Of a stretch of DNA of 64,000 nt, positions 32,791 to 44,855 are shown one piece after another (the stretch's first letter is position 1; each line of letters opens with the position of its first letter). Position numbers and translations under genes: made by a program. The stretch covers positions 35,214,405-35,278,404 of the forward strand of contig OU862909.1 in the NCBI GenBank assembly GCA_917880885.1, given 5' to 3'. The notes beneath the pieces are model-generated. The model had not been told where the DNA came from. It searched no databases and saw only the letters and a list, made by a program, of their open reading frames with translations. This DNA comes from Limnephilus marmoratus. Taxonomy: Eukaryota; Arthropoda; Insecta; Trichoptera; Limnephilidae.

Positions 32791-33535
32791 AATAAAGGAA
32801 TGAAAATGCTTGGCTTCATTCTTCGAAATTCCAGAGGTTTTAGGAATATTTCAACACTAAAAATTTGTATACATCCTTAGTACGTAGTCAAGTCGAATAT
32901 AACTCCTCGATCTGGTCCCCCCATTTTAAAATACATTCAGATTCAATCGAAAAAATTCAACATAAATTTCTAAGACATATTAATTTTAAACTCGGTATTC
33001 CCATTGAAAACATAAACTACAATTACTTGATGAAAGAACTAAATTTATTAAACTCTCAGATCGAAGAATTATATCCGACTTAATATTTATGTTCAAAATT
33101 GTAAATGGTAGCATAGACAGTCCTAATTTAACTAAGCTCATTGAATTTCATATTCCCACGAGACCCACTCGATCTAAAATCCTGTTTAAATGTAACAATA
33201 ATAAGACTGAGTATACTAAACACTCCCTTTTACCTAGGTTACATGATGTTACTAATAGATATGCAGATGTTGCAGATCTATTTAACTGCACGGAAAGTAG
33301 GTACAAGATGGCTATGCTATCAAACCTTTTCAGTCAATATTAATTCTATATTTTGTACTATAGATTTTTGTATGTAATTCTCTATCTGGTGTCATTTCTA
33401 ATTCAAATGCCACAATCATCTGTTAAACTTTTTTTTTTATTATTTCTGTATTATTATTTTTCATTTTGTGACATGTAATCAGTTCTTATGGTATATGTAT
33501 ACCGTTGAAATTAAATAAATATAAGTACCTATCTA
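32791..33535 (+). pseudogene. Jockey-like LINE 3' end, broken
   Basis: Pieces in two frames read MLGFILRNSRGFRNISTLK, then SLVRSQVEYNSSIWSPHFK, KIQHKFLRHINFKLGI, then LFKIVNGSIDSPNLT-like text and SRYKMAMLSNLFSQY with stop at 33343. This is the thumb and C-terminus of a Jockey/CR1-type ORF2. A frameshift lies near 32875 and a stop near 33080. The 3' UTR ends about 33530 with an aaataaata tail. Confidence 0.8.
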
Positions 33536-34385
33536 TGTTATTCCTACCATGGAGTTGATACCTGAGATCAATTAAGGACTAGCCTTGTTTCCTTAAAAGC
33601 ATCTAAAGTATTATTGTTTCGAAACTCTGAAACCGTTTGTACGATGAAAATCTATCCCTTTTGCATAAATGACTTGCATAATAAATCCCTGAATACAGCA
33701 ATACCTTACTTTATGGTTATTTTAGACGTGCTTGCATATTAATAACTCAACCTTCCCGACTTGCAATCAACTTTAAACATGCCTGCATTAGCAGTGCGTG
33801 AAATCTTCCAATACGCATCCACTAAGATTCCATTTCGCGGCGAATGCGCGTTGGTCGGGGAATAATTAAGAAGAGTTTTGCTTGCCAGCCTAAACGCTAC
33901 CCCTCGCCCCTCTGCGCTCCCGGCAGACGAATTTGAGATTTGAGTGATGTGCCTGTATTGGCAGTTGATTGGAAATGTCGCTCATGTAGTAAATGGCTTC
34001 TAAAGATTCCTGACGAGCATTGCCCAGAGCGAGACTCCAATGCGGACGGAGTGGTGTAATGAATGACCAAGAAACTACCCTGAATGAAGAATAAAATAGC
34101 ACCACTTCACAAAAAAATATAACTCATACTAATGATGACGTTTTGTCATTTTGATACAGTTTTATTCCTTACAAATAACAATAAGCGATTCTTGATAGAC
34201 TAGTTACCTACTACTAACGACAAGTTTATAACAGCGTTTAACAATTTTTGTGTCATTCAAAAAATATTTAAAACCATTATGCACCGTCTACTGAAAGCAT
34301 TGTGCATGTACAATAAAACTTGAAATCTAAACAAAATTGAATCAAACGAAAATTTGTTTATGCACAATGTAATTTGTTACTTTAC
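33536..34385. other. No gene recognised
   Basis: Mixed AT-rich sequence. The stretch at 33830-34085 has balanced composition but only an unsupported antisense frame. Confidence 0.4.
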
Positions 34386-34856
34386 ATATGTCGTAGGCCG
34401 ATCGTAAAACCAGGCAGATCATGATGCGCCTAGCCACATCATGATCTGCCACATTAACGCATAATGGCGGCAGATCGTGATGTGCCTGAGGTGTATCACG
34501 ATCTGCCTGATTTTAAGATTGGCCTGCATGTAAATCACTTATTTAATCAAAATTATCAACATGTTTCGACACCAATGGTTTCTTTGTCAGGATAAAATGA
34601 AAATTAACAAAAGGGTATCTATAGAAAAAAAAACCATTACAAAAAACAATAAAAAAAAGTATATTAAATTATTTTTATCATTGGTTGTCCAGATGTGTTG
34701 AAAATTTTGATTAAATAAGTAGTGTATGTGTCGCAACATCGGAAAATCAGGCCGATCATGATGCGCCTGAGGCACTTCACGATCTGCCGTCAGGCACTTC
34801 ACGAAGTAGCTAGGTTCATCATGATCTGCCTGATTTTACGATCGTTCGCCGACATA
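34386..34856. mobile_element. Nested foldback element with CAGGCAGATCATGATG arms
   Basis: Outer inverted ends are CATATGTCGTAGGCCGATCG, TAAAACCAGGCAGATC at left and GATCTGCCTGATTTTACGAT, CGTTCGCCGACATATG at right. Each arm carries several direct and inverted GCAGATC(A/G)TGATG units. The interior (34540-34720) has another inverted pair (acttatttaatcaaaattat and ttttgattaaataagtagtg) with the gtttcgacaccaatggtttc, tttgtcagga sequence, which resembles the hammerhead palindrome ends. It looks like one palindrome inserted in another. Confidence 0.75.
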
Positions 34857-34879
34857 TGCAAAATGATTTGTTTAGTTAT

Positions 34880-35430
34880 TTGGTTTTGGGGCGTTATGCC
34901 GTGTTGCGCTACCTCCTTCTTTAGCCTACGCTGTCCGAAAAGTTAAGTTAAAAGTGTAGTTTATGATCAGACCGAAAGCCATTCACATTTTTTGTTGGTA
35001 CTTGCCAATTGATTTGAGATTTATTGTATTACTTATGTTCTCTATTTTATGCAGGTGCTTGCGGGTTTTTACAGATGCAATGCCGCCTCATGGAGCCTCA
35101 TGAATGAGTTTTTCTTTTGCCCTGTTTAATTTATCTTTGTCTTACTAACCTATTTTTTGCATTTTGTTTTTCCTGTTAAGCACTTGCATACTGCTTACTA
35201 ACAACGTATGCATGGGCACTGGAGGTCTAGATTCGTTCAAAATAAATAAATGTAGCTTCGTTTAACAAAAAAAACTAGAATCTTGCGAGAGCCTTGAAGG
35301 AGTAACCATCAGTTACTTATACCAGGGCGGGTAAGAGGTGGATTACCTCCACTGTCCGAAAAGTTGGCTAAAGAATGAGGTGGCGTCACCCGGCACAACA
35401 ACCCAAAAACAAATATTAAAATGAGGCCAC
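34880..35430. mobile_element. Inverted-repeat element with TGTCCGAAAAGTT arms
   Basis: Left: ttttggggcgttatgccgtg, cctccttctttagcc, ctgtccgaaaagtt. Right: ctgtccgaaaagttggctaa, agaatgaggtggcgtcaccc, ggcacaacaacccaaaaac. The order is partly rearranged. No coding capacity. Confidence 0.6.
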
Positions 35431-36165
35431 AAAGTGAATTAGCGATTATTTCAGAAAAAAAAAGATTTTTTTAAAAATCAGAATTACTTCCGAAATGTAA
35501 CACTTTTAAAAAAGAAACAAATACAGAAAAAACGTTTTGGATTAATTATTAATTTCTAAAGTTTAAAAATTGTTTCGACCATTCTGGATTTATGTCAATG
35601 ACCTTTAAAATGTTATTTTTGTTATGACGTGGTTTTGATATTCCGGGAAGTATTTCTTTGTAGCATTTCGTTTGGTTGAATGATTTTAGAATATTTCCAT
35701 CAATACAAAAGTAATAAGTCCTTTAATTAAAAGTTTAGCCGTTGATTGCCGAAGAGTTACACCCCTAGCCTCGGGGTTAACACCGCGCCGGACCCAGCCT
35801 CCTGCGAGACCAGTTTCTCATCTCGCAGGTTCCGTTTTTAAATTCTATTTCATTATATTATTAAAATTCAATTAAATATATTTGATAAATAAATGCCTAC
35901 CGATTTACTCACCGCGGATCTATTTATCAAAAGATTGTTTACCTACAAAATATATGCATATTGAAGTAACCGGTACAAATTTTTGATTTTTACTTTAATT
36001 TAATTTTATATTTTTCAATTTTGATATTGGTTTGTCCCACGATTTACTTCAGCCTATGATTTCTGTACCTTAATAGGTACTAGTAGGTATTAATTTAATC
36101 TATGTGTTAAAATGCTAATAGAAACATTTTCACCTCTATTTACGTTTTTTCTAAGTTAGCGTCCT
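35431..36165. other. No gene recognised
   Basis: AT-rich. A short segment at 35750-35830 (acccctagcctcggggttaa, tctcgcaggttccg) has inverted tctcgcagg/cctgcgaga halves, possibly a small hairpin. Confidence 0.4.
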
Positions 36166-36169
36166 TTTT

Positions 36170-36507
36170 TTTTTTTTTACATGAGCTCCACACAGGAGGC
36201 CCTGAGGAAAATAATTTCCCTCAGGGCCTATGTCATCTTTGAGGATGCTGTGTGGAGGGTTTTTTTAAGGAAAGGAAGGAGAGGAGAATTCTGGGAATGA
36301 AAAGGGTTTAAGGGGTGGGTAGGAATCTGGGGTTCAGTATGTCCTGGTTATCCGCCTCCAAGACCTAGACAAACCTCACCACATGAACCCGGGCACCCCT
36401 GCTACATCACCAAACGTAGCGAACCACTTGGGGTGACCTATGGCAGAGGTGTTGGTTATCCAATAAAGGTTCCCGGGGCGGCGGTACCCATTCTCGCCTC
36501 CCAAATT
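36170..36507 (-). mobile_element. SINE-like family A, copy (minus strand)
   Basis: Complete at both ends: T-run and catgagctccacacaggagg at left, ccattctcgcctcccaaatt at right. It has the short middle like copy 1 at 6911. Confidence 0.85.
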
Positions 36508-36590
36508 GTATTGGACGGAATTCGAAGTGTTCACTTTTTCTCACTAATCGTGATTTTTTTTTCAATTATCCTCTGATGAACGGAATATCA

Positions 36591-36783
36591 AGGCCAATAG
36601 GGCGAAGGAGCCTGGGAAGGCCAAGACTAAGATGGAGCGACAACGTCCTCAAAGACATATCTATCTTGGAGCTTCCAAACTGGAGAGAGCTGGCACAAAA
36701 CCGAGATGAGTGGAGGAAGACTCTTGAGGAGGCCAAGACCCACCAGGGGTTGTAGAGCCAATAGTGATGATGATGATGATGAA
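36591..36783 (+). pseudogene. RTE-type non-LTR retrotransposon 3' end (copy 2)
   Basis: The frame reads RPIGRRSLGRPRLRWSDNVL, KDISILELPNWRELAQNRDE, WRKTLEEAKTHQGL and stops at 36753-36755, followed by (GATGAT)n. The GRPxxRWxD motif and microsatellite tail are typical of RTE-clade C-termini. Open and better preserved than the copy at 843, but only about 55 codons remain. Confidence 0.8.
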
Positions 36784-36789
36784 CGGAAT

Positions 36790-38690
36790 ATCAATTTCTT
36801 TGTCTGTCTGGACTCCAGGAGTCGAAAGGTCTTATGTCAATTTTCAACAGCCATTTCTATCAAATCTGTAGAAAACAAAAATGTTTTTATAATTTTCAAT
36901 AAATTTTCTTCATTTCCAATAAATCAAATTCATCATCACGTCATAACTTGACACATTTGAATTTAAAATTAGGGTCCACGACAACTCAACAAAGTGGCAT
37001 TTCTACACCCCTTTTGAAAAGTCATTAACAGTTACGATTTTTTTTTAATAGCTTATAACCTAACCTAACTTAATTTTCAAAGGAGGATGTTTCCGAGTTG
37101 TCTAGTCACCTACAATTATACACTTTATTTATTTCAAATTTAATTTTTAAAAATCAATTTTCTAAATTACAAACGTCAATTGGTTCAACCTATTACGAAT
37201 ATTAATATAGAATATGTTCCATTTCTCAAGATCATAAAGTAAGACCCACGCAAAAATAAAAAAAGGATATGGCAACATATTTTCTCACGCGCTCAAGAAA
37301 TAATTTTGATTTATTAGAAACGCGGTGTAAAATCTGATCCCCACAGGTGTTAATTTAGTAAATATATAATTAGCCCTAAATTAGCCCGGCCAAATGACTT
37401 ACACCGATATAATACACCTTCGGCTCGTACATAAATCATGTGAGAGGAGTTTCCATTTCAAGTCCTTATTTTTTTCTATATAGGACGACGGTGTCGGAAA
37501 AGAAACCCGGCGATACCTGCTCTAGTCAGTCGGCAATTAAATTAGTAACAGGCGAAGTATTGTGGACCATTTTGATGAATTGCGAATTAAATTTAGATGT
37601 GATGTCGTAATTTATTCTAGATCAATAAAAAAAAGTCAAGAAAAGTATATTTTTTTTATTTTTTCAAGCGAGTAAAATTGGAAGGGTTTATCTCGAAAAG
37701 ACAATAACGTATTATAAGATTATATTCTAATAACTACGAAATATCAAAATCTCTTGGTGGGTGAGTTTTCGGCATCATGAAATTTGCACATAAACTTTTG
37801 AAACTTCATCTTTGTCGTAAGATTGAGATATAATATATCTCCACATAAACAAATAGAACTATCAGAGCTATGTGTACCAACTCCTGTAACTTATTGATAG
37901 CGGAAATTTGAAATGCTGTAAAGGATGATAAATCCAAAAATGAGTTAAATACATCATTTTTCTCCTTTTTTGTCTTTCGATCTGCGTCATAGAAATATGA
38001 CGAGCATTTTAAGAAGATTTTTTTCTGTAAAATTAAAATTAAATTAAACACCGTTTTTAAAGAAATTTACAAAAAAATGTTCTGAAAGAAATCAAAATCT
38101 GAGAGATCTATTCAATGTTATTTTATAATTAAAAAATCATAATTATAGGTCTAGATTATCAGGAGACATGATTTATTGAAAAAAAAAACGAACGAGAAAG
38201 GACACAACACTAGGTATTAAGGACCAAAATTATATAATATTATTCCAGATCATAAATAAAACGCAAAATGAACAAACTAGCTTTCAAAAACAAATAACAA
38301 AACTAGATCAAGTCATATGGGAGAAATTTCATAAAAAACAAAAATGAAAATCACCATAGAATAATGAAAAACAATAATTATTGCAATGTATGTGGATTTA
38401 AAAACAGTTATAATACAAACAGGTAAATTGTGACTCTTTTTCAAAGTACTTACTAAACATTTTTAAAAAATTAATAAAAATATTAATAACAATATTCTTG
38501 ACATGCAGTTAAAAAATCAAATAAATGTTTTAGGTACATATTGTAGATAATTTTTTTTTTCGATTTTTAAAAATGATATTAGATGCAAAAAGTTAAATTC
38601 GAAGGGTACATTTATTTTTATATTACAAAAAAGTGGCTCTAAATTTAAGTTTGGCCATCTTAAATTAAAATTAAATAAATTTAAAAAAAA
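36790..38690. other. No gene recognised
   Basis: Strongly AT-rich. A short AACCTAACCTAACTTAA stretch lies at about 37050-37068. No supported coding sequence. Confidence 0.45.
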
Positions 38691-38694
38691 ATGA

Positions 38695-39285
38695 TGTGAG
38701 TATGTTGGGAAGGCCTGGCCTGGCTGCGCACGCAGGTCCTCACTTTACCATCATCATGCCATCAACAGCAACACCTCCCATCTGCAAATTACAGGGCGGC
38801 GAGATTCTGGTTCTACCAAGCTCCCCGGCGTCCCCCTCCCACCTCCCCCTACCAACCACACATCTCACCAACCCGCACCATTCCATTAGACTGTATCATC
38901 ACTCATATTACCTTTTTATTTAAAAATAATATTATTACATTAATGAAAAAAATAGTTTTTCACAAAGAAGCATTTATATAACTCTAAAATTGTTTATGAA
39001 CATTTACCTACCATGTACTTTTATACCTTTTTTTACCTTTTAACCATTTCTACTTGTCATTCACCTCAGCTTAATTACTTTTGTTACTATCTTTTGTTAT
39101 TATTATCTATCATTTCATTTATTTGTTATTATACAATCACTATGTTAATATTATCATTTTCGATACTATGTATTTTCGTTATCACTATGTTTAAACATTC
39201 ATGTATATAATTTTTTGGGCACCATGCCTGTTTTATATACTTAAATAAAAAAAAAATAAAAAAAAAAAATAAATAAAATAACTCT
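38695..39285 (+). mobile_element. Possible retroposon 3' end with A-rich tail
   Basis: A GC-rich segment (38700-38890, gcctggcctggctgcgcacg, ctccccggcgtccccctccc) is followed by AT-rich sequence ending in an A-rich tail (39240-39285). The frame reads AHAGPHFTIIMPSTATPPI, VLPSSPASPSHLPL, without a recognised domain. Interpretation is weak. Confidence 0.3.
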
Positions 39286-39669
39286 CCAGGCCTTTACAGA
39301 CTTTTTCTTTATTCATTGCTTTGTAATTATATAATTTGAGGATTTTTGTCATCCACATTCTATGGTGGACATTTTGGCCTTACTGTGACCAGAATGTTTC
39401 TCTATTTTCGGACCATAATTTTGTGACAGTTTTTAACCCGTTTAATCACGGGAGACCTAATTTGTCCCAGCTTACATAGGTCTCAAATAAATCGTTTTAT
39501 CCCTCTTACTCTCATAGTCAGATTAACGGTGTTAGATAGAGAAAACTCCACGTTTTATATTCAAATCCAGAATTTTAACATATAAAAATTTAAATGTGCA
39601 GCTCTATGAAACCAAAGTTTTCGATAGCAATTTGAGAAAAAAATATATAATTATGAAAAATTTTAGTTC

Positions 39670-40040
39670 ATTATTGTTTTTATGAAACGACAAAAACGTG
39701 AGGTGATAATGACATTTATAATACATTTGTCTAATGAAACATGTGTGTTTTTCTTGTTTTTCGTTATCACTAATTTTACATACAAAAAACGCAAGGTGAG
39801 CCATTTTTTTAACTTTTTTATGTCTTTATTAAAAAATTATGTATTCAATTTTTTTGTTTGTTTTCTAATTATAACATTTGTAAACGTATTTTATCACCTT
39901 TCAAAAACAGATTTTAGTTTTCGGATATGTTCAGAAATTTCCATTCATTTGGAATGTATTGCCAAGCGGAAATATTTTGATCTTCTAACAAAATACGCCT
40001 GGTTTCTGAGGGGTAATCAAAATGTCTTTTGATAGAGCTC
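39670..40040 (-). repeat. Inverted copy of the 6.7-kb AT-rich repeat
   Basis: 39682-39740 (atgaaacgacaaaaacgtga, ggtgataatgacatttataa) is the reverse complement of the 6712-6760 block. The remainder is diverged. Confidence 0.6.
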
Positions 40041-40272
40041 TTGCAAAAGTACGAATAAAAATAAAATAAAACAAAATGTAGCTGTAGTAGATGTCAGAAT
40101 GATTGTACAGAGTAAATCGTGTATTATGACGTCTTGTAAGATTGCCACATAGTTTTTTTTACAACTTTTCTTTCCACGAGAAGCAGGTAAAAAAACTCAA
40201 GCACGCGAAAGCGGGAGCAGCGTTTTAAAGACGTGCATTCCCTTAGGAAATGATAGACTGCAGACTTACTGA

Positions 40273-40520
40273 CGCCATACTTTTAACCAGTCTGCTTGGT
40301 TTAATATATTCGCACCTCACAATCCGGAAGCCTCGATTTCGCGTATAAATTCTGAAACCGTCATTTTGGATCGATTGGAGAGATTGTAAAATATCTAGGC
40401 AAGATAGCTTTCATATTTCAAAGACAATAAGAAGCAAGATAGCTTTCATATTTCAAAGACAATAAGAAGCATTATTTCGTTCTCTTACTGGTTAAAAGAA
40501 AAATACATATATTTGCATGA
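40273..40520 (+). repeat. Uninterrupted copy of the repeat hit at 17.6 kb (empty site)
   Basis: Contains ccagtctgcttggtttaata, tattcgcacctcacaa, then gattgtaaaatatctaggca and caagatagctttcatatttc. GTAAAATAT at 40386-40394 occurs once here and twice around the armed transposon. A 35-bp tandem duplication lies at 40400-40469. Confidence 0.85.
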
Positions 40521-41960
40521 GAGGAAGAGAGATATACAGCTTTTAAAATGTAAGGTCGCTTGGGACGTTTTTGGTCTTATGAACGCGATTACGAGTTTTG
40601 GGATGTATTTATTCCTAAACAAGCAGACGGGTTTTAATGTAATATGTTTATGGGTAGGTTTTGTAGGACCAATACAATGAACCTACTCGCAGATGAATTG
40701 TACATAGTAGAAAACTGTTCTTTAACATTGCAAAAATTTGGTATGTTTTTCTGTACCCATAGGTACCCACGTTGTTATTTATTTTCATATCTTTCTTGTT
40801 TACGAGCTGAGCAGAGCTTAAAGCTTTGTGAATCCTTAATTTGAGCTTTCTGGTCATTATTTGCCCAAGGCGCGAGATCCGAGCGAAGTGTAAAATCATG
40901 ACGAGAAATGATTTAAATGGACTGTTAATATTTACAACATTTACTTTTGTGCGTTCCCTCGGCTAAGTACCGCCCGATACCTGATAGCAGTCATAATAAT
41001 CTAACACCTATCACGATGAACTATTTCTACTCCTCACTACGTGCCTTCCGGGCGCCGACATTATTAGAGGCCAGAAAAAAAGATCTATTGCCTGTTTTGA
41101 CTTAATGATCATTTTTGTCGTTTTCGTTTAATTCGGCCTTTAATATCCAGCGGCCGCCTCAATGAGGCCCAAACGTTTTTACCCCTCCGAAAAGGGGTAA
41201 TTTAACCGCGGCTTTTTTTACATATAACAAAGTGATAAAAAGCCTTTTTTACGCGGTGGATAGAAGATTGAGGCGCGGCAACATGAAACACCTGTATAAG
41301 GTCGAACCACAACCACCTGTAATAGTCCGCTATTAGAGTGGTCATCATGTGTAATTCTATACCGCATTTCTATTCTTGCACCTCTCTGTGGGATTTTCAG
41401 GGTGTCCAAATATTTAAACGTACACGAGGAGACTTAATAGCATCGACATGTATATAATTTTTTCAGCTTTTCTTCAGTCCGTAATAACGGTGGCGTACAT
41501 TTTTTCCAAGTGGATATTTTGTGATGTCTGTAATTTGTATGAACTCTGATTGAAATGGATAAATGTAGTGAAATAATTAAATAATAAATCGTTTCTAAAC
41601 TTAATTCTAGAAGTCTCATGCGAGAGGAACATTGGTCTTTGAACGTATCGTGCTTTGATGTCTACGTTAATTCTCTTTAAACTCAATTAATTATTTAAAT
41701 AAATTGGGGTTGAAGTCTTGTGAAACATATACAATAATAAACGCAAGTTTACAGTACCACACGAACAAGTTGACGGTGGCGTAAACATGAACTAATGCTA
41801 TATCTTTATTTTTTAATCTGGGTACCACCCCTTCTGCCATAGACGACAGCGCCCTCTCTTTTAGCCAACTTATACATATAATATGTAGCACTGTAACAAT
41901 TAAGAACTTCAGTAAAAATTTAAGAAAATGCTAAATGTTCGGATATAATACAGAACAACA
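40521..41960. other. No gene; possible non-repetitive island at 40.93-41.22 kb
   Basis: No frame is supported. The island (gtgcgttccctcggctaagt, aatatccagcggccgcctca, aatgaggcccaaacg) has balanced composition, no internal repeats and no copy elsewhere in the window. It could be regulatory DNA of the T-box gene. Confidence 0.35.
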
Positions 41961-41964
41961 AAAC

Positions 41965-42720
41965 TAATTACCAACACATTGGCAATCAAGCCAATAGAAT
42001 GCTCGGTTTTATCACTAGAATTACCAAATCGTTCAAGAATCCCAGTAGCTTCAGAATCTTGTACTACTCATATGTAAGAAGTATCTTAGAGTATGGCACC
42101 GTGATTTGGTCCCCACACTATGCAATTCATAGCAATAAAGTGAAGTATGTTCAAAAAAATACTTAAGAATACTGAAACACTCGTCAAAAGAAGGCACATT
42201 TCACAACATGTAGGTATGATTCATATTTAATTAATCAAATTAATCTTAATATAATGCCGAAATTCACGAGAAACCTTGAAACCTTTTGGATCGATACTTA
42301 CCGTATTAATACAAGTTTCTTCAAACCAACCTCGAGAATGACTCGGTTATACAATAAATATTGCAAACATGAAGACTTAGATGTATTTTCAAACTCAATT
42401 GCTACCTTCAGAAGGAAATTATACCTACATATCCCTGATGATCTCCTCACCTAGACCTATAACATGTGTATAAATGTATGTATATATGTTCATGTGTGAA
42501 TGTATTTTGTAATTATTGATTCTTCTTGTTTAATGTACTTATGTACTTTAATTTGTATTACAACTAATTAAGAATGTTGTGATGAATGGTGTGCTCACCT
42601 CTCATTGGAATTATCACTGTAACCATATTAAAATTGTTAACTGATGTAATAATTATATGTGATATAATTATTATTAATAATTATAATTATATGTGTTGGC
42701 GAGCCAACAAATAAATAAAT
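41965..42720 (+). pseudogene. Jockey-like LINE 3' end, broken
   Basis: Frames read NRMLGFITRITKSFKNPSSF, RILYYSYVRSILEYGTVIWS and, after a frameshift near 42150, TSRMTRLYNKYCKHEDLDVF, SIATFRRKLYLH ending at 42454. This matches the thumb and C-terminus of Jockey/CR1-type ORF2, a different family from 32.8 kb. The 3' UTR ends with TGTTGGCGAGCCAACA, a perfect short hairpin, and an (AAAT)n tail at about 42705-42722. Confidence 0.8.
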
Positions 42721-42722
42721 AA

Positions 42723-43555
42723 AACGACTTTTATGAGTTCGTATCAGTTCGGGCCATAAAGGTCAAGGACCCAAGGGTTAAAAGAGGTCTGCTAGACGAT
42801 GAATTTTGTGAAAATTCTTCTTGACTAAGACTTTTCGGATTGATATTATTATAAACAAACACCACACAGGAGAATGCGCACTGCCTTTGTAACATTTATT
42901 GCTTCCCTTTTGTCGGCGTGCTCATGCGCACCATTATGATTTAATCGTTTTATGGGAATATGATAGGCACGAGAAAAAATTGAAACACCTGAGAGCGGCT
43001 GTGAACCGATAGCCCGAGGACCCGACGGGATTATTGCGCCCGTATTAACACGTCGTAATTGCGGCCAAACTGACCGCTTTTGGGCCCCGGAGATTCCCGT
43101 GGTGAAAAGATTGACAGAACTGGAATATTGGGTGGGCTAGACAAGTGCGGACCCCACAGACTTATTATTTATTAGCTTTCTCGAATTCAAGTCATAAATG
43201 TACCATATATTATCGGGTTTTTATCGTTTAGAGGGATTTAGTTTCAATAGTCGTAGGTATATTCACAATGAACGACATCAGATGGCTTAAATATTACTCA
43301 TTCCAAAGAAGCAAAGTAAGCCTTCAAAATACAATGTGAAACTTCTACCCTTTTTTAATATGCCATTCAAGAGCGTCTCAACTGCTGAAAATTGATTTGT
43401 TAAAGTATCTTTAATTTTGCAAGTTGCGATTATTAAGGTGATAAGTGTATCATGAAATAACACCGCCAAAAGCGTGTTGTTTTATTTTGCAAAACTCAGG
43501 CAAAAATATTTAAAAGTTTTATGATAATTTTCTAAAGAATTTAGTTTTCCATAAT
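42723..43555. other. No gene; possible non-repetitive island at 42.86-43.15 kb
   Basis: Balanced composition (gcgcactgcctttgtaacat, gcccgtattaacacgtcgta) with no matching copy in the window. No coding frame. Candidate conserved non-coding DNA only. Confidence 0.35.
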
Positions 43556-44222
43556 CTTCTCTACATTTTATAAATTAAAGTCCTCCGCGTCGTCTGTCTA
43601 TCTGTCTGTGCGTTCGCGATAAACTCAAAAACTACTGAACGGATTTTCATGCGGTTTTCACCAATAAATAGAGTGATTCGTGGGGAAGGTTTAGGTATAT
43701 AATTTGTTAAGGTTGTGTGTAAATTGGCGGAAAAATAACGATTATTGTAAGAATCGTCGGAAAAAGTCAAGCCGCCTGGGAGCTTTCATCGAAAACACTG
43801 CCTAATCCGTTTCAGATATAACAAAACAATGCATGGTGGAATATTCTTCTTTTATAGATCTACAAAAAAGTCCGCGATGGCATATCTATCTTTTACGGAA
43901 AGCTTACTATCTTTCCTCCTCTACATCTCTACATATTATAAATTAAAATCCTCCACGCGGTAATTGGAAAGTTATTTAGACCGATACAGTATTAATCCTT
44001 ATCAAATTAAATACGTTAGTTACCTCAAGCATTTCATGCACATTATTATAATCTTTCGCACCATCTCCACGTATTATAAATTAAAGCCCTCCGCGGCGTC
44101 TGTCTGTCTGTCTCTTCGCGATGAACTCAAATGTGGCGGTGGTTGTAAAGGTTGGAAACCATCCAGTAGATTGCGTTGTGTTTAATTAGCCAGAGCAACG
44201 CGTGGCCGGGTCAGGTAGTATA
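43556..44222 (+). mobile_element. Helitron-like fragments, three heads
   Basis: The block tataaattaaa(g/a)(t/c)cctcc(g/a)cg occurs at 43568, 43936 and 44077. Two occurrences are followed by the gtctgtctgtctgtc, cgcgataaactcaaa, aactactgaacggatt series common in insect Helitron-like non-autonomous elements. The last ends agagcaacgcgtggccgggt, caggtagta. Nested or repeated insertion. Confidence 0.6.
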
Positions 44223-44224
44223 CA

Positions 44225-44480
44225 ATAAAACCATAACCGAAAAGGGCTTCGTAAGTAGGAGATTTTGAACTAAAAGCAGTTTTATAGGTCTGATACTTTA
44301 TTTCTTTAGGGGCTTTAAAAGTACTCGATTATTATGTGTTCTACTTGCAGTATTTGATTAAAGCATCTAAAATATTTCTAAGCGATCTAATTTTCAAACC
44401 AAAATAACATGATTTGGCATTACTTAGTCACTTCTGCAATTTAAAATCAATGTTGAAAACAAATTGTAATCAATAACACT
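44225..44480 (-). repeat. Dispersed ATTAGATCGCTTAG repeat, reverse copy
   Basis: 44361-44410 is the reverse complement of 2215-2258. Similarity extends on both sides (ctgatactttatttcttta against aagtatcaaactgat at 2326). It lies less than 120 bases before the terminal exon acceptor. Confidence 0.6.
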
Positions 44481-44522
44481 AAGATAACTTAACTAATAAT
44501 GTCATATCTGTTTTGTCTCCAG

Positions 44523-44805
44523 AGATCCCATGGAGCTGATGCTGATGGAACAGCAACTACTCCGCGCCCCCTTGCGCCTCTACCCGGAGTGCATGCAGGA
44601 CGTGGAGAATAACAACAACCTCGCCGCCCTGGCCGAGAAGGCCCGCGCCCTCTGGAGACCGCTCGGCCTCTACCCCCCGCCCTACCCGCCCTGGCCGCAG
44701 CCCCAGCATCCGCAGCACCACCTCCTGCCGCCCTTTCCCGGGGCGAGGTACAACCCCTACCCGCCGCCGCCTAGGAGATCGCCACCCACGGGCTCTCTAC
44801 ACTGA
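44523..44805 (+). CDS. mid: T-box transcription factor, terminal exon with stop
   Basis: This last exon follows a pyrimidine-rich acceptor ending TCTCCAG at 44522. Its first base completes the Arg codon left open at 5424, giving DFDR-DPMELMLMEQQ across the junction. It then reads LLRAPLRLYPECMQ, NNNNLAALAEKARALW and a Pro-rich tail (PPPYPPWPQPQHPQ), with TGA at 44803-44805. From family knowledge, insect midline/H15 proteins continue after the T-box with a similar DPM block, an APLR-F/YP block and an EKAR helix, which supports the assignment. The tail is short compared with the fly proteins. Codons are strongly C/G-ending (ctc, cgc, gcc), unlike the flanking repeats. The intact reading frame, matching splice phase and family-specific tail indicate a functional host gene on the plus strand. 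Confidence 0.9.
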
Positions 44806-44855
44806 ATTTTCAACCAAAATTATCTTAATTGAATGATTGATATTAATAATTTAAT

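Larger units (their letters stand above)
5425..44522 (+). other. About 39.1-kb intron of the T-box gene
   Basis: The intron runs from the donor GTGAGA at 5425 to the acceptor AG at 44521-44522. It is filled with transposon remnants from many families, annotated separately. No additional T-box exon is seen inside, and none is needed because the two exons join in phase. Insect T-box developmental genes often carry large introns with enhancers. Less repetitive, mixed-composition islands at about 40.93-41.22 and 42.86-43.15 kb are the most plausible places for such elements, but nothing in the sequence proves this. Confidence 0.85.

Noticed and set aside
39670..40040. 116-codon frame as a small membrane protein
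   Set aside because: Phe-rich translation of an AT-rich dispersed repeat, also found at 6.7 and 7.3 kb without the frame.
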